Source of the DNA: Bacteroidales bacterium
GTDB lineage: Bacteria; Bacteroidota; Bacteroidia; Bacteroidales; JAFGHD01
Direction: 5' to 3'
DNA length: 35,138 nt
Assembly (NCBI GenBank): GCA_016927695.1
Contig: JAFGME010000148.1
Location: 1-35,138, forward strand
Shown here: one piece after another, positions 17,031 through 25,542 of the stretch
Numbering within the stretch: the stretch's first letter is position 1
Layout of the letters: each line of letters opens with the position of its first letter
Notes under the pieces: generated by a model
What the model saw: the letters and a program-made list of their open reading frames with translations, nothing else
Database searches by the model: none
Told to the model about the DNA's origin: nothing
Made by a program: the position numbers and the translations under genes

Positions 17031-18578
17031 TCAGGTAATGTAATGCAGACCTATGCTTTCTTTTCTTGCATTCGCATGCTTAATGATAAGGTATCCCACA
17101 TTGATCAGATTGCGCAATTCGCACAGGGATGTTGAAAGTGTTGTGCTTTTATAAAGCTGCTCGGTTTCATTGTATATGATCCATAACCTGTCATACGCCC
17201 TTTGCAGCCTGACTTTACTTCGGACAATTCCGACGTACACACTCATAATCTGTTGCACCTCTTTGAGGCTTTGGGTGATGAGCACCATTTCCTCCGGATG
17301 GGATGTACCTTCAAAATCCCAGTCGGGAATACCCTCCCGGAAGCCAATTTCATTGAACTGTTCGATGGCGGTTTTTGCAGCCCAGTCGGCATACACCAAT
17401 GCTTCGAGCAAACTATTTGATGCCAGGCGGTTTGCGCCATGAAGGCCGGTGTTGGCACATTCCCCGGCAGCAAACAAATTGTTAATGGAGGTACGTGCCT
17501 TTGTATCCACTTTAATCCCTCCGCAGATATAATGGGCAGCGGGAGTAACCGGGATGGGGTCTTTGCTGATGTCAATGTTTAATGACAGGCATTTTTGATA
17601 AATATTGGGAAAGTGCTCAATCAATTCATATTTATCAAGATGTGAACAATCGAGCCAGACAAAGTCATCTCCCCTGGTTTTCACTTCATGGTCGATGGCT
17701 CTGGCGACAATATCACGGGGCGCCAGACAGCCCCTGGCATCATATTTCTGCATAAATTCCTTCCCGTCGATGGTTTTCAGAAGGGCGCCGAAACCTCTGA
17801 GCGCTTCCGTGATCAAAAAGGCAGGCCGCTCACCCGGATGGTAAAGGGCGGTGGGATGGAACTGCACGAACTCCATATTGTCGATAATGCCTTTGGCCCT
17901 GTAAACCATTGCAATACCATCGCCTGTAGCGGTGGCAGGGTTGGTAGTATTGAGGTATAAATTACCGGCTCCGCCCGTTGCAATGAATGTAATTCTGGAC
18001 AACACCGCAGCTACCTTTCCCGACATCACATCAAGAACGTAAGCGCCAAAACAAGAGGTATCGGAATGGTGGCGCTTCACAATGTATCCGAGATGGTGCT
18101 GGGTGATCAGGTCAATGGCGAAATGATTTTCAAGCAGGGTGATATTGGGGTGATTTTTCACTTTTTCCGACAAGGCGCGTTGTATTTCGAAACCCGTATT
18201 GTCTTTATGGTGCAGTATGCGGCGTTCCGTGTGGCCCCCTTCTCTTGCCAGATCAAAGGTACCGGAGTTGGTCCTGTCAAATTCGACGCCCCATTCGAGT
18301 AAGTCGTTGATCACTCCGGGGGCATGGGTCACCACTTTGCGCACCACATCTTCCTCGCACAATCCGGCGCCGGCAATCAGGGTATCCTGGATATGCTTTT
18401 CAAAACCGGCATTATCGCCAAACACAGCGGCTATTCCACCCTGTGCCCAGGCCGTGTTATTGTCGTTGAGGCCGGCTTTTGTAACCACTGTAACACTGCC
18501 ATGTTCAGCCACTTTCAACGCAATGGATAATCCTGCCAATCCTGAACCGAGCACTAAAAAATCCGTTTTTTCCTGCAT
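17031..18578 (-). CDS. nadB: L-aspartate oxidase
   Basis: The frame is open from 18674, but the ATG at 18578 (MQEKTDFLVLGSGLAGLS) places the FAD-binding Gly-x-Gly-x-x-Gly at the normal N-terminal position, giving 515 residues. 'NNTAWAQGGIAAVF', 'GGHTERRILHHKDNTG' and 'FAAGECANTGLHGANRLASN' are NadB motifs. It oxidises L-aspartate to iminoaspartate, the first step of de novo NAD synthesis with NadA. No nadA or nadC is present in the window. The C-terminal helical domain is complete. Confidence 0.95.
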   Translation of the reverse strand: MQEKTDFLVLGSGLAGLSIALKVAEHGSVTVVTKAGLNDNNTAWAQGGIAAVFGDNAGFEKHIQDTLIAGAGLCEEDVVRKVVTHAPGVINDLLEWGVEFDRTNSGTFDLAREGGHTERRILHHKDNTGFEIQRALSEKVKNHPNITLLENHFAIDLITQHHLGYIVKRHHSDTSCFGAYVLDVMSGKVAAVLSRITFIATGGAGNLYLNTTNPATATGDGIAMVYRAKGIIDNMEFVQFHPTALYHPGERPAFLITEALRGFGALLKTIDGKEFMQKYDARGCLAPRDIVARAIDHEVKTRGDDFVWLDCSHLDKYELIEHFPNIYQKCLSLNIDISKDPIPVTPAAHYICGGIKVDTKARTSINNLFAAGECANTGLHGANRLASNSLLEALVYADWAAKTAIEQFNEIGFREGIPDWDFEGTSHPEEMVLITQSLKEVQQIMSVYVGIVRSKVRLQRAYDRLWIIYNETEQLYKSTTLSTSLCELRNLINVGYLIIKHANARKESIGLHYIT

Positions 18579-18699
18579 AGCTCCATCTTTATATTCACGA
18601 AGGTTATGAAACCTGATACATGCAAAATTAAGCAATTGAATACAGCCATTGCATGTTTTTTTGATCTGTTCCAATATTTTGTAGCAGGCAGATTCCGGA

Positions 18700-20706
18700 T
18701 CAGGAGAGCATAAAATATTTATTTAAACGTATGATATCCTCTGGTTTTCCGAAGATATATAAGATATCATCCTGGCAAATGGTGAGGTCAGGGGTAATTT
18801 TGGTCAGGTACTTTCCATCCCTTTTGATGGCGAGCACCGTAACTCCGAAATTGCTCCGGATACCCGAATCACTAAGTGTTTTTCCCACCACTTTATTTTT
18901 ACCCTGCCTTACCGGCAGGGTGGCAATTTCCACATCCGGTATCTGGACACACGAAACCCCGGCGCCTCCCGGCACGCCGGTAACACTACGCAACAGACCG
19001 TAGTTATACGAACGAATATCTTTGACGAATCCGTCAATCTCATCGAAGGGAACCAGATATTTTTTCAAAACGTGGGAAAAAATTTCAATAGATGTTTCAA
19101 ATTCTTCAGGGATCACCTCATCGGCGCCCAGTCTGATCACCTCATCCACTTCTTTTATATAACGGGTTCTGACAATGATGAAAGCCGTTTCGCTAAAAGT
19201 GCGGATGGTTTGAACAATCTGCCGTGTGGCTTCATGGGCTGAAATTGCAATAACCACTACACGGGCTTCATGAATGTGCACAGACCGGAGTATTACCTCA
19301 CTGGTGGCATCTCCAAAAACAACCGGCTCTCCATCGGCTCCGGCCTGCTTCATTACATCGGGGTCCAACTCAACAATGACATAAGGAATCTGAGCTTTGC
19401 GGGCTGCCCTGGCCAGGTTTTGCCCATTGATGCCGTATCCTATGATAACGAGATGATCATGATAAGTGTTTTCAATGCTTTTGACTTTCCCTGCCCTGTT
19501 TCTTGTCAAGGCTTTCAGTCGTGCCTTGACCGGAGGCGGCAGTGCAATGCCCAGAAGAAACCAGGTAATTCTGGGGGAGTAGTTAATGATGAAGGGTGTT
19601 GCTCCCATTGAGATCACAGAGATGGCAAGAAAAAACTGATATATTTCCCCTGAAAGGAGTTCATATTGCATGCCTGTTGTGGATAACAGAAAGGCAAATT
19701 CGCCCACCTGAAAAATCGCCAGGGAAGTAAGAATAATGGTCCGGGGAGGATACCGCAGGAGGAAAACAGTGAATCCGATCACCAGCATTTTAATAACAAT
19801 CACACTCAGGGTGGCGAGATGGATCAACACAATATTCCCGATAAAGAATCTGAAGTCAAGCAGCATTCCAATTGAGACAAAGAAAAAACTGATAAAAATT
19901 TCACGGAATGGTAAGATATTGGCTGTGGCCTGATGATGATAATCCGATTCAGAAATGACCAATCCGGCAAAAAATGCACCCAGAGCCAGTGAAAGGCCCA
20001 ATGAGGAGGTCAGCCATGCCGTTGCAAAGCATAGCACGACCACGGTAAGGGTAAACAGCTCCCCCGATTTGGTTTTGACCACCCACCTGAAAATAACCGG
20101 AACAATATAGCGCGAAAGCAGAAAAATAGCGATCACAATCCCAACCACCTTTACCGCCAACCATAATAAAGTCAAACCCGGATTGGCAGTTTGTCCTGCC
20201 AGTATCGGGGTTAACAGCATCATGACCACCACAATGACATCCTGAAAAATAAGGATACCCACGGAAACCCTTCCATGGGGCGAAGTCAGCTCCCCTTTTT
20301 CCTGCAGCATTTTTAATACGATGGCCGTACTGCTAAGGGATAAGAGAAAACCCAGAAAAACAGCCGATTGCAGGCTCATTCCTAAAAGATAGGCAATCAG
20401 GGTAACCAATCCGATGGTTCCCGTTACCTGCAAAGTTCCTCCGATAAGCACCGTGTTTTTGATGGTTGCCAGCCCTTTGAGCGAAAATTCTATGCCGATT
20501 ACAAACAACAGGAAAATAATTCCGATCTCGGCCAGCAATTCCACCTCATGAACTGCAGTGATGAGATTTAATCCGTGGGGGCCGACGATCAATCCGGTGA
20601 TTAAAAATCCCAATATGGCAGGAAGCCTGAGTTTTTGGAAAAGCAGGATGATCAGCACGGATAAGCCAAGAATAATGACAATGTCAGTTAGAATGGGTAA
20701 TTCCAT
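18700..20706 (-). CDS. Kef-type cation:proton antiporter with RCK domains
   Basis: 668 residues: an N-terminal Na+/H+-exchanger-type membrane domain of about 12 helices (1-385), a TrkA-N Rossmann domain beginning 'HLVIIGYGINGQNLARAARK' near 416 with an acidic residue in 'VIVELDPD', and a C-terminal TrkA-C domain ('GVTVLAIKRDGKYL'). This layout is that of KefB/KefC-like and RosB-like K+/H+ antiporters gated by nucleotide binding. The upstream DUF3124 lipoprotein gene overlaps it by 23 bases, suggesting coupled translation. It is near the Trk/Ktr genes but on the opposite strand. Confidence 0.93.
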   Translation of the reverse strand: MELPILTDIVIILGLSVLIILLFQKLRLPAILGFLITGLIVGPHGLNLITAVHEVELLAEIGIIFLLFVIGIEFSLKGLATIKNTVLIGGTLQVTGTIGLVTLIAYLLGMSLQSAVFLGFLLSLSSTAIVLKMLQEKGELTSPHGRVSVGILIFQDVIVVVMMLLTPILAGQTANPGLTLLWLAVKVVGIVIAIFLLSRYIVPVIFRWVVKTKSGELFTLTVVVLCFATAWLTSSLGLSLALGAFFAGLVISESDYHHQATANILPFREIFISFFFVSIGMLLDFRFFIGNIVLIHLATLSVIVIKMLVIGFTVFLLRYPPRTIILTSLAIFQVGEFAFLLSTTGMQYELLSGEIYQFFLAISVISMGATPFIINYSPRITWFLLGIALPPPVKARLKALTRNRAGKVKSIENTYHDHLVIIGYGINGQNLARAARKAQIPYVIVELDPDVMKQAGADGEPVVFGDATSEVILRSVHIHEARVVVIAISAHEATRQIVQTIRTFSETAFIIVRTRYIKEVDEVIRLGADEVIPEEFETSIEIFSHVLKKYLVPFDEIDGFVKDIRSYNYGLLRSVTGVPGGAGVSCVQIPDVEIATLPVRQGKNKVVGKTLSDSGIRSNFGVTVLAIKRDGKYLTKITPDLTICQDDILYIFGKPEDIIRLNKYFMLS

Positions 20707-21241
20707 ATTTTTTAATGATTCTGCCGTAAGTAGTAAATGAAATGCCCTGGTTCATCTGGGTTGTGATCATGATTGCCTCAATGACCGGACTGCTCACCAT
20801 ATCACCGGTATTCCAATCCACCACAAAATTAGCGCCTGTGCCTCCTTCATTGTCGTTTTCCCCAATCACAAAATTCCTCGTTTCAAGAGGTTGAAGTATG
20901 ACTGGTTCCAGAAGCAGGTTTCTGATCAGTGTGCCCTTTTTATTATGATAGTTCACCCGATTCAGGGTGATGGGATGTTCCAGATCGGTGTTGTGAACGC
21001 TCAGAGTAATCGATAAATTTATGGTTTTTCCTTCATCGCCATAATGTATCCCGGAATAAGCCGGAACATAAATCAACTCGCCGTAGAAGATGGATGAGTC
21101 GTGCTCTACCAGGTAAGTGTTCAGATTCCGGTGGACAAAAATATCCGGTTGAGTTTCGGGAATACTATTTTTATTTTGCTCCCGGCAGCCTGAAAAGCCG
21201 ATGATCAACAGCGGGATGGCATAATACAACAGATGTTTCAT
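20684..21241 (-). CDS. DUF3124 lipoprotein
   Basis: The frame is open from 21253; the ATG at 21241 (MKHLLYYAIPLLIIGFSGC) gives a standard lipoprotein signal with Cys at the lipobox, 185 residues in all. The mature domain has the DUF3124 pattern: 'LIYVPAYSGIHYGDEGKTIN', 'LSVHNTDLEHPI' and 'EGGTGANFVVDW'. The family has no established function. The last 23 bases overlap the start of the Kef-type antiporter, so it may be an accessory of that transporter; this is inference from gene coupling. Confidence 0.85.
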   Translation of the reverse strand: MKHLLYYAIPLLIIGFSGCREQNKNSIPETQPDIFVHRNLNTYLVEHDSSIFYGELIYVPAYSGIHYGDEGKTINLSITLSVHNTDLEHPITLNRVNYHNKKGTLIRNLLLEPVILQPLETRNFVIGENDNEGGTGANFVVDWNTGDMVSSPVIEAIMITTQMNQGISFTTYGRIIKKYGITHSN

Positions 21242-21451
21242 TGACTGTAACATTGCACATTAAAGAAGGATAAAATTACAAATAAAATGCATTCCCGAAA
21301 TCAAAATTTCTCCTGTTGCATACACAATGAGCGTGGTTTAAGCCTGCAGGGGTTTTCTTTTTATCCATCCTTTATCAGTGCACAAATCCCATTACTTAAC
21401 AACATCAGGAAGCTACAAACAGAACCCGGCGAGACCAGTATTGATTTTCAT

Positions 21452-21459
21452 TACCTTTG
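21452..21459 (+). promoter_or_regulatory. Candidate -7 promoter element upstream of the sensor kinase
   Basis: TACCTTTG matches the Bacteroidota -7 consensus TAnnTTTG exactly and lies 52 bases before the kinase start. I see no clear TTTG -33 element at the usual 17-23 base spacing, so the call rests on the -7 word and position. Confidence 0.45.
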
Positions 21460-21511
21460 CTGAAACATGGCATTGGAAAATATAAATTCATATTTACGAC
21501 CCTGACAGGAT

Positions 21512-22597
21512 ATGCCTATTCTTAAAAAAATAAAAGGCAATGTTCATTTTCAGTATGCCATAAGCATCGGACTGATCATTGCCATTGCTCTGCCTTGTTT
21601 TTTCCTGGTAAACTATATCGGGAACAAGGTTGTTGCTTTAATATTATTGCTGGCTGTATCCGTTCTGGCCATGCTGTTTGATATATTGCCAGTAATGATA
21701 ACAGCTGTTTTCAGCGCATTGATATGGAACTTCTTCTTCATTCCACCTCTTTATAAATTCCATATCGGAACCCCCGAAGATGTTCTGTTATTCATGATGT
21801 ATTTTGCCATTGCCCTGATGAATGCCGTTCTTACTTCCAAAATAAGAAAAGCAGAGATTAAAGCCAAGGAGAGAGAGGAGAAGGAAAATACGATCAAGCT
21901 TTACAATACATTGCTGAATTCATTATCTCATGAGCTCAGGACTCCCATTGCCACCATAATCGGAGCAGTTGACACATTGAAAGCGACAACATCCAGGCTT
22001 TCACATAACAACAAGGTTGATCTGTTGTCTGAAATCAACATTGCAAGCATGCGGCTGAACAGACAGGTCGAGAATCTTTTAAACATGAGCCGGCTTGAAT
22101 CCGGGTTTATAAAACCTCAACTTGACTGGTGCGATATGAATGAACTTTTGTTCACGGTCATCCGCAATCTGGAGGGTGAATCAACCGGGCATTCTATTGT
22201 ATTTGAAGCGGAAGACACACTTCCTTTATTCAGGTTAGACAGGGGATTAATGGAGCAGGTAATCCAAAACATCCTGCAAAATGCCATCCAGTATACGCCT
22301 GAAGGGACTGTGATTCATGTTGCCATCAGGCAGGATATAGCGGGTTGTATTGTCACAGTCAGTGATGACGGGCCGGGGTTTCCGGAAAATAAAATAGAAA
22401 ATGTTTTTGAAAAATTCTACCGGTTACCTGAAACCCACGCCGGAGGTACCGGCCTGGGTTTATCGATTGTAAAAGGATTTGTGGAAGCACAACAGGGAAC
22501 GGTAAAATTAGAAAACAACAAAAGTGGAAAAGGGGCAATTTTCACTATTTCAATTCCTGCAGAGATATCTTTTATTAATGAAATCGAAAATGAATAA
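21512..22597 (+). CDS. KdpD-like sensor histidine kinase lacking the KdpD sensor/USP domains
   Basis: 361 residues. Residues 12-110 form the four-helix DUF4118 membrane domain typical of KdpD ('FSALIWNFFFIPPLYKFHIG'). A charged coiled linker follows, then HisKA with His140 in 'LLNSLSHELRTP', and an HATPase domain with 'QNILQNAIQYTP' (N box), 'DDGPGF' (G1) and 'GGTGLGLSIVKGF' (G2). Full KdpD is about 900 residues with an N-terminal KdpD domain and a USP-like domain; both are missing here. It overlaps the KdpE-like regulator by eight bases and probably phosphorylates it. The neighbouring trkH/trkA genes suggest control of K+ uptake. Confidence 0.92.
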   Translation: MPILKKIKGNVHFQYAISIGLIIAIALPCFFLVNYIGNKVVALILLLAVSVLAMLFDILPVMITAVFSALIWNFFFIPPLYKFHIGTPEDVLLFMMYFAIALMNAVLTSKIRKAEIKAKEREEKENTIKLYNTLLNSLSHELRTPIATIIGAVDTLKATTSRLSHNNKVDLLSEINIASMRLNRQVENLLNMSRLESGFIKPQLDWCDMNELLFTVIRNLEGESTGHSIVFEAEDTLPLFRLDRGLMEQVIQNILQNAIQYTPEGTVIHVAIRQDIAGCIVTVSDDGPGFPENKIENVFEKFYRLPETHAGGTGLGLSIVKGFVEAQQGTVKLENNKSGKGAIFTISIPAEISFINEIENE

Positions 22598-23267
22598 AGC
22601 CGAAATACTAATAATTGACGATGAACCTCAAATTCGCAAATTGCTTAAAATAGCTCTCGAAAGCAATGACTATAAGGTAAAACAGTCTGCTTCAGGTAAG
22701 GAAGGATTGATCATTGCTGTTAATCATCCTCCTGATTTGATTTTATTAGACCTTGGGTTACCTGATTTAAGCGGACACGATGTGCTGGTTGAATTAACAA
22801 CCTGGTATAATAAGCCCATCATTATTCTGTCAGTCCAAAACAGTGAAAATGATATTGTTAAAGCGCTTGATAATGGAGCCTCGGATTATTTGACAAAGCC
22901 ATTCAGGACAGGCGAGCTGTTGGCGCGGATCAGGTCCTGCATCAAGAGAAATACAACAGAAAACATTGAGAAACCCATTATAATCAATGATTTAGAGATA
23001 GACTTGATGGCAAGAACGGTTAAAAAAAAAGATGCTTCAATTAAGCTGACGACAACTGAATTTAATCTACTGGCTCTTTTTGCTAAAAATGAGGGTAAAG
23101 TTTTAACTCATCAGTATATATTGAAGGAAATCTGGGGTGTGGGATTCCAATCTGAGACCCAATACCTCAGGGTTTTCGTTGCACAACTTCGAAAAAAACT
23201 GGAGGATAACCCGAATCATCCCAAACATATCATCACAGAAAGTGGTGTTGGTTACCGGTTTTGCTAA
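22590..23267 (+). CDS. KdpE-like (OmpR/PhoB) response regulator
   Basis: The frame is open from 22524, but the ATG at 22590 (MNKAEILIIDDEPQ) gives the normal receiver start and an eight-base overlap with the kinase stop; the ATG at 22578 is a second option. 225 residues: receiver with Asp10/Asp11 and phospho-acceptor Asp54 in 'LILLDLGLPDLSG', Lys in 'YLTKPF', then a winged-helix effector domain ('LTTTEFNLLALFAKNEGKVL' and 'YLRVFVAQLRKKLE', ending 'GVGYRF'). It is a DNA-binding regulator paired with the upstream kinase. A T-rich direct repeat just downstream (23281-23314) is a candidate binding site. Confidence 0.93.
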   Translation: MNKAEILIIDDEPQIRKLLKIALESNDYKVKQSASGKEGLIIAVNHPPDLILLDLGLPDLSGHDVLVELTTWYNKPIIILSVQNSENDIVKALDNGASDYLTKPFRTGELLARIRSCIKRNTTENIEKPIIINDLEIDLMARTVKKKDASIKLTTTEFNLLALFAKNEGKVLTHQYILKEIWGVGFQSETQYLRVFVAQLRKKLEDNPNHPKHIITESGVGYRFC

Positions 23268-23280
23268 ATCTTAATAAAAT

Positions 23281-23314
23281 CTTTATACTTTTCCCTGAAA
23301 ACTTTACATTTTCC
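23281..23314 (+). promoter_or_regulatory. Candidate KdpE-like binding site (direct repeat)
   Basis: CTTTATACTTTTCC at 23281-23294 is echoed by CTTTACATTTTCC at 23302-23314, a phase of 21 bases, two helical turns. OmpR-type regulators bind direct repeats, and the word TTTATACTTTT resembles, from memory, the T-rich KdpE site upstream of E. coli kdpFABC. It lies in the gap between the regulator gene and the unknown-trkH-trkA operon. Confidence 0.4.
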
Positions 23315-23390
23315 TTATCTCCATACCATTAGTTTTGGTTGACGGCTTATTGGCTTTAAATATGATCCATTCATTTTTAAAGAGTATGTT

Positions 23391-23762
23391 ATGCAAACAA
23401 ATACCGCATTAATGATAACGAATGACTTTGAGTCAGCGGAACTGATTGTTTCCACTTTTTTTAAAATCAGCGAGTTAAAAAAAACCCTTCACTCAGAGAA
23501 CAATCTTAGCGTACTCAAATACCTGGAATGTTACAATGATCTTTACCGCATAATGAACCAGGCTGTTAATACAGAAAACAAGGATTTATTGAATGAAAAG
23601 CTTTTTCAGGCCATCCGCTTTACAAATCACATGATTGAATATTCAGAGAAAAATCAACATGGGTTGGACAATGTAATCGGGAGCAGGGATTTACTGATGG
23701 ATATCCGGCAGCGGTTGCAACTGATAAAATCCACGGCCAAAAAAAAATCCATTGATTTTTAA
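23391..23762 (+). CDS. Unknown small helical protein preceding trkH
   Basis: 123 residues with no signal peptide or membrane segment. The composition suggests an all-helical protein ('ELKKTLHSENNLSVLKYLEC', 'RDLLMDIRQRLQLIKSTAKK'). I do not recognise the family. The stop is one base before the trkH ATG, which implies translational coupling, and the gene lies between a KdpDE-like two-component system and trkH/trkA. It could be a cytosolic partner of the channel, but that is inference from position. Confidence 0.75.
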   Translation: MQTNTALMITNDFESAELIVSTFFKISELKKTLHSENNLSVLKYLECYNDLYRIMNQAVNTENKDLLNEKLFQAIRFTNHMIEYSEKNQHGLDNVIGSRDLLMDIRQRLQLIKSTAKKKSIDF

Positions 23763-23763
23763 A

Positions 23764-25530
23764 ATGCCCACGAATCAGAAATCCTTTACGCTGTTGAAAA
23801 AAGTCAAATTAATACGGCTGTTCAGAAGGGTTTCTTTTTTGATTTCCCTTCTTGGTGTTTTAGCGCTCATCTATGATTCCGGAGTCAATAAATCATCACT
23901 TGTATCAGAATTTCTTACCCGAATTTATATGCTTTCCCTTCTCTCAGGAGTTGCATTTCTTATTTTCAGCTATTTATTTAAAAAAACCAGGCCAGGGGAA
24001 AAAGTTTGGCCGGTGGATGCATTTTTTTTACTATTCTATCTGGCGCTTGTTTCAAACCTGGCAGGCCGGGCTGAATTTACATTCTTCAACAGCAGGTCCT
24101 GGTTGAACATTGCACTTGTTGTAATTTTTATCAGGTCACTTTCCGCATTCCGCATTGATTACGACAAAAATTATTTAAACCCTGCCCAGTTATTCATTCT
24201 GAGTTTTGTTTCCATTATTTTCATCGGAACAGTCCTATTGATGCTTCCAAATGCAACTTACCACGGCATTTCGTTTCTGGATGCAATATTTACATCGACA
24301 AGCGCTGTTTGTGTCACCGGTTTGGTTGTTGCAGATACCGGAACTTTTTTCACCCGGTTTGGCCAGACTATTATCGCTCTTCTAATACAGGCCGGCGGTA
24401 TTGGCATAATGACTTTTACCAGCTATTTCGGTTACTTTTTTAAGGGCAGCGCTTCGTATCAAAGCCGTTTGATGATCCAGGACATGAATAATGCCGGGAA
24501 AGCAGCAGAAGTATTCAGCACATTAAAAAAGATCATCCTTGTAACTTTTATCATTGAAGCAGCAGGCGCTGCAATCATTTATACGAGTATTGGCTCATTA
24601 GCTTCTGAAATAACGGGGGGTCATTTTTTCTTTTCCATTTTTCACTCCATCTCAGGTTTCTGCAATGCAGGGTTTTCAACACTCTCCAACAGTCTTTATG
24701 AGCCGGCATTCAGATATAATTACCTGCTGCACTTAACCATTGCAATGTTATTTATAATTGGCGGTCTTGGATTTCCAATAGTTTTCAATTCATTTAGTTA
24801 TATAAGGCATCTGATATATGACCGGCTTTTCAGGAAAAAATCAATGTATTACCCGTGGATCATTGGCATAAACACCAGGATTGTTGTAATCACAACGCTT
24901 TCCCTGCTGGCCGCCGGAACTTTGATATTCTATATATTTGAATACAATAACACCCTGGCAGAGCATGGAAGTGTTGGAAAAATTGTGACTGCATTTTTTG
25001 GAGCGGCCACACCCAGAACCGCAGGATTTAATACAGTCGACACCTCTGCGCTCAATTTTTCAACGATCATGATCATTTTTGTTTTAATGTGGATTGGGGC
25101 ATCACCCGGCTCCACAGGGGGCGGCGTTAAAACAAGCACCTTTGCCATTGCCATACTCAATTTCATAAGCATTGCCAAAGGAAAGGACAGGATTGAGATT
25201 TTCAGGCGCGAGGTATCACCGATATCAACACGGAGAGCCTTTGCAATCCTGACATTATCAATCATCATCCTTGGAATATCCATCCTTTTACTTTCTTTCA
25301 CTGACGGGGAAAAGGGTTTGCTTCCCCTGGCCTTTGAAAGTTTCTCGGCCTTCAGCACAGTTGGCCTGAGCCTTGGGATAACAAGCCATTTAAGCAGTCT
25401 GGGCAAAATCGTGATAGTTATTACCATGTTTATCGGAAGGGTAAGTATGCTAACCATTCTGGTTGCGTTTTTGCGAAAGATCGTAAACCTGAAATACAAA
25501 TATCCCACAGAAGATGTACTGATTAATTAA
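23764..25530 (+). CDS. TrkH/KtrB-family potassium uptake protein
   Basis: 588 residues from the ATG at 23764; a TTG four codons earlier is less likely because it lies inside the upstream gene. The four selectivity-filter loops of the SKT superfamily are visible: 'STSAVCVTGLVVADT', 'SISGFCNAGFSTLSNSL', 'ATPRTAGFNTVDTSAL' and 'SFSAFSTVGLSLGI', with the gating region 'GASPGSTGGGVKT' between the third and fourth. An extra N-terminal membrane section of about 130 residues precedes the core, as in many Bacteroidota members. It forms the inner-membrane K+ (or Na+-coupled K+) pathway and needs the cytosolic TrkA/KtrA ring encoded 12 bases downstream. Confidence 0.95.
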   Translation: MPTNQKSFTLLKKVKLIRLFRRVSFLISLLGVLALIYDSGVNKSSLVSEFLTRIYMLSLLSGVAFLIFSYLFKKTRPGEKVWPVDAFFLLFYLALVSNLAGRAEFTFFNSRSWLNIALVVIFIRSLSAFRIDYDKNYLNPAQLFILSFVSIIFIGTVLLMLPNATYHGISFLDAIFTSTSAVCVTGLVVADTGTFFTRFGQTIIALLIQAGGIGIMTFTSYFGYFFKGSASYQSRLMIQDMNNAGKAAEVFSTLKKIILVTFIIEAAGAAIIYTSIGSLASEITGGHFFFSIFHSISGFCNAGFSTLSNSLYEPAFRYNYLLHLTIAMLFIIGGLGFPIVFNSFSYIRHLIYDRLFRKKSMYYPWIIGINTRIVVITTLSLLAAGTLIFYIFEYNNTLAEHGSVGKIVTAFFGAATPRTAGFNTVDTSALNFSTIMIIFVLMWIGASPGSTGGGVKTSTFAIAILNFISIAKGKDRIEIFRREVSPISTRRAFAILTLSIIILGISILLLSFTDGEKGLLPLAFESFSAFSTVGLSLGITSHLSSLGKIVIVITMFIGRVSMLTILVAFLRKIVNLKYKYPTEDVLIN

Positions 25531-25542
25531 ATTCTGAACCCA

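Noticed and set aside
18579-18674. N-terminal extension of NadB to 18674
   Set aside because: The added 32 residues precede the FAD-binding strand that normally starts the protein; the ATG at 18578 fits the family.
24930-25508. 192-codon minus-strand frame inside trkH
   Set aside because: Antisense shadow of the TrkH pore region; composition reflects the complementary strand of hydrophobic codons.
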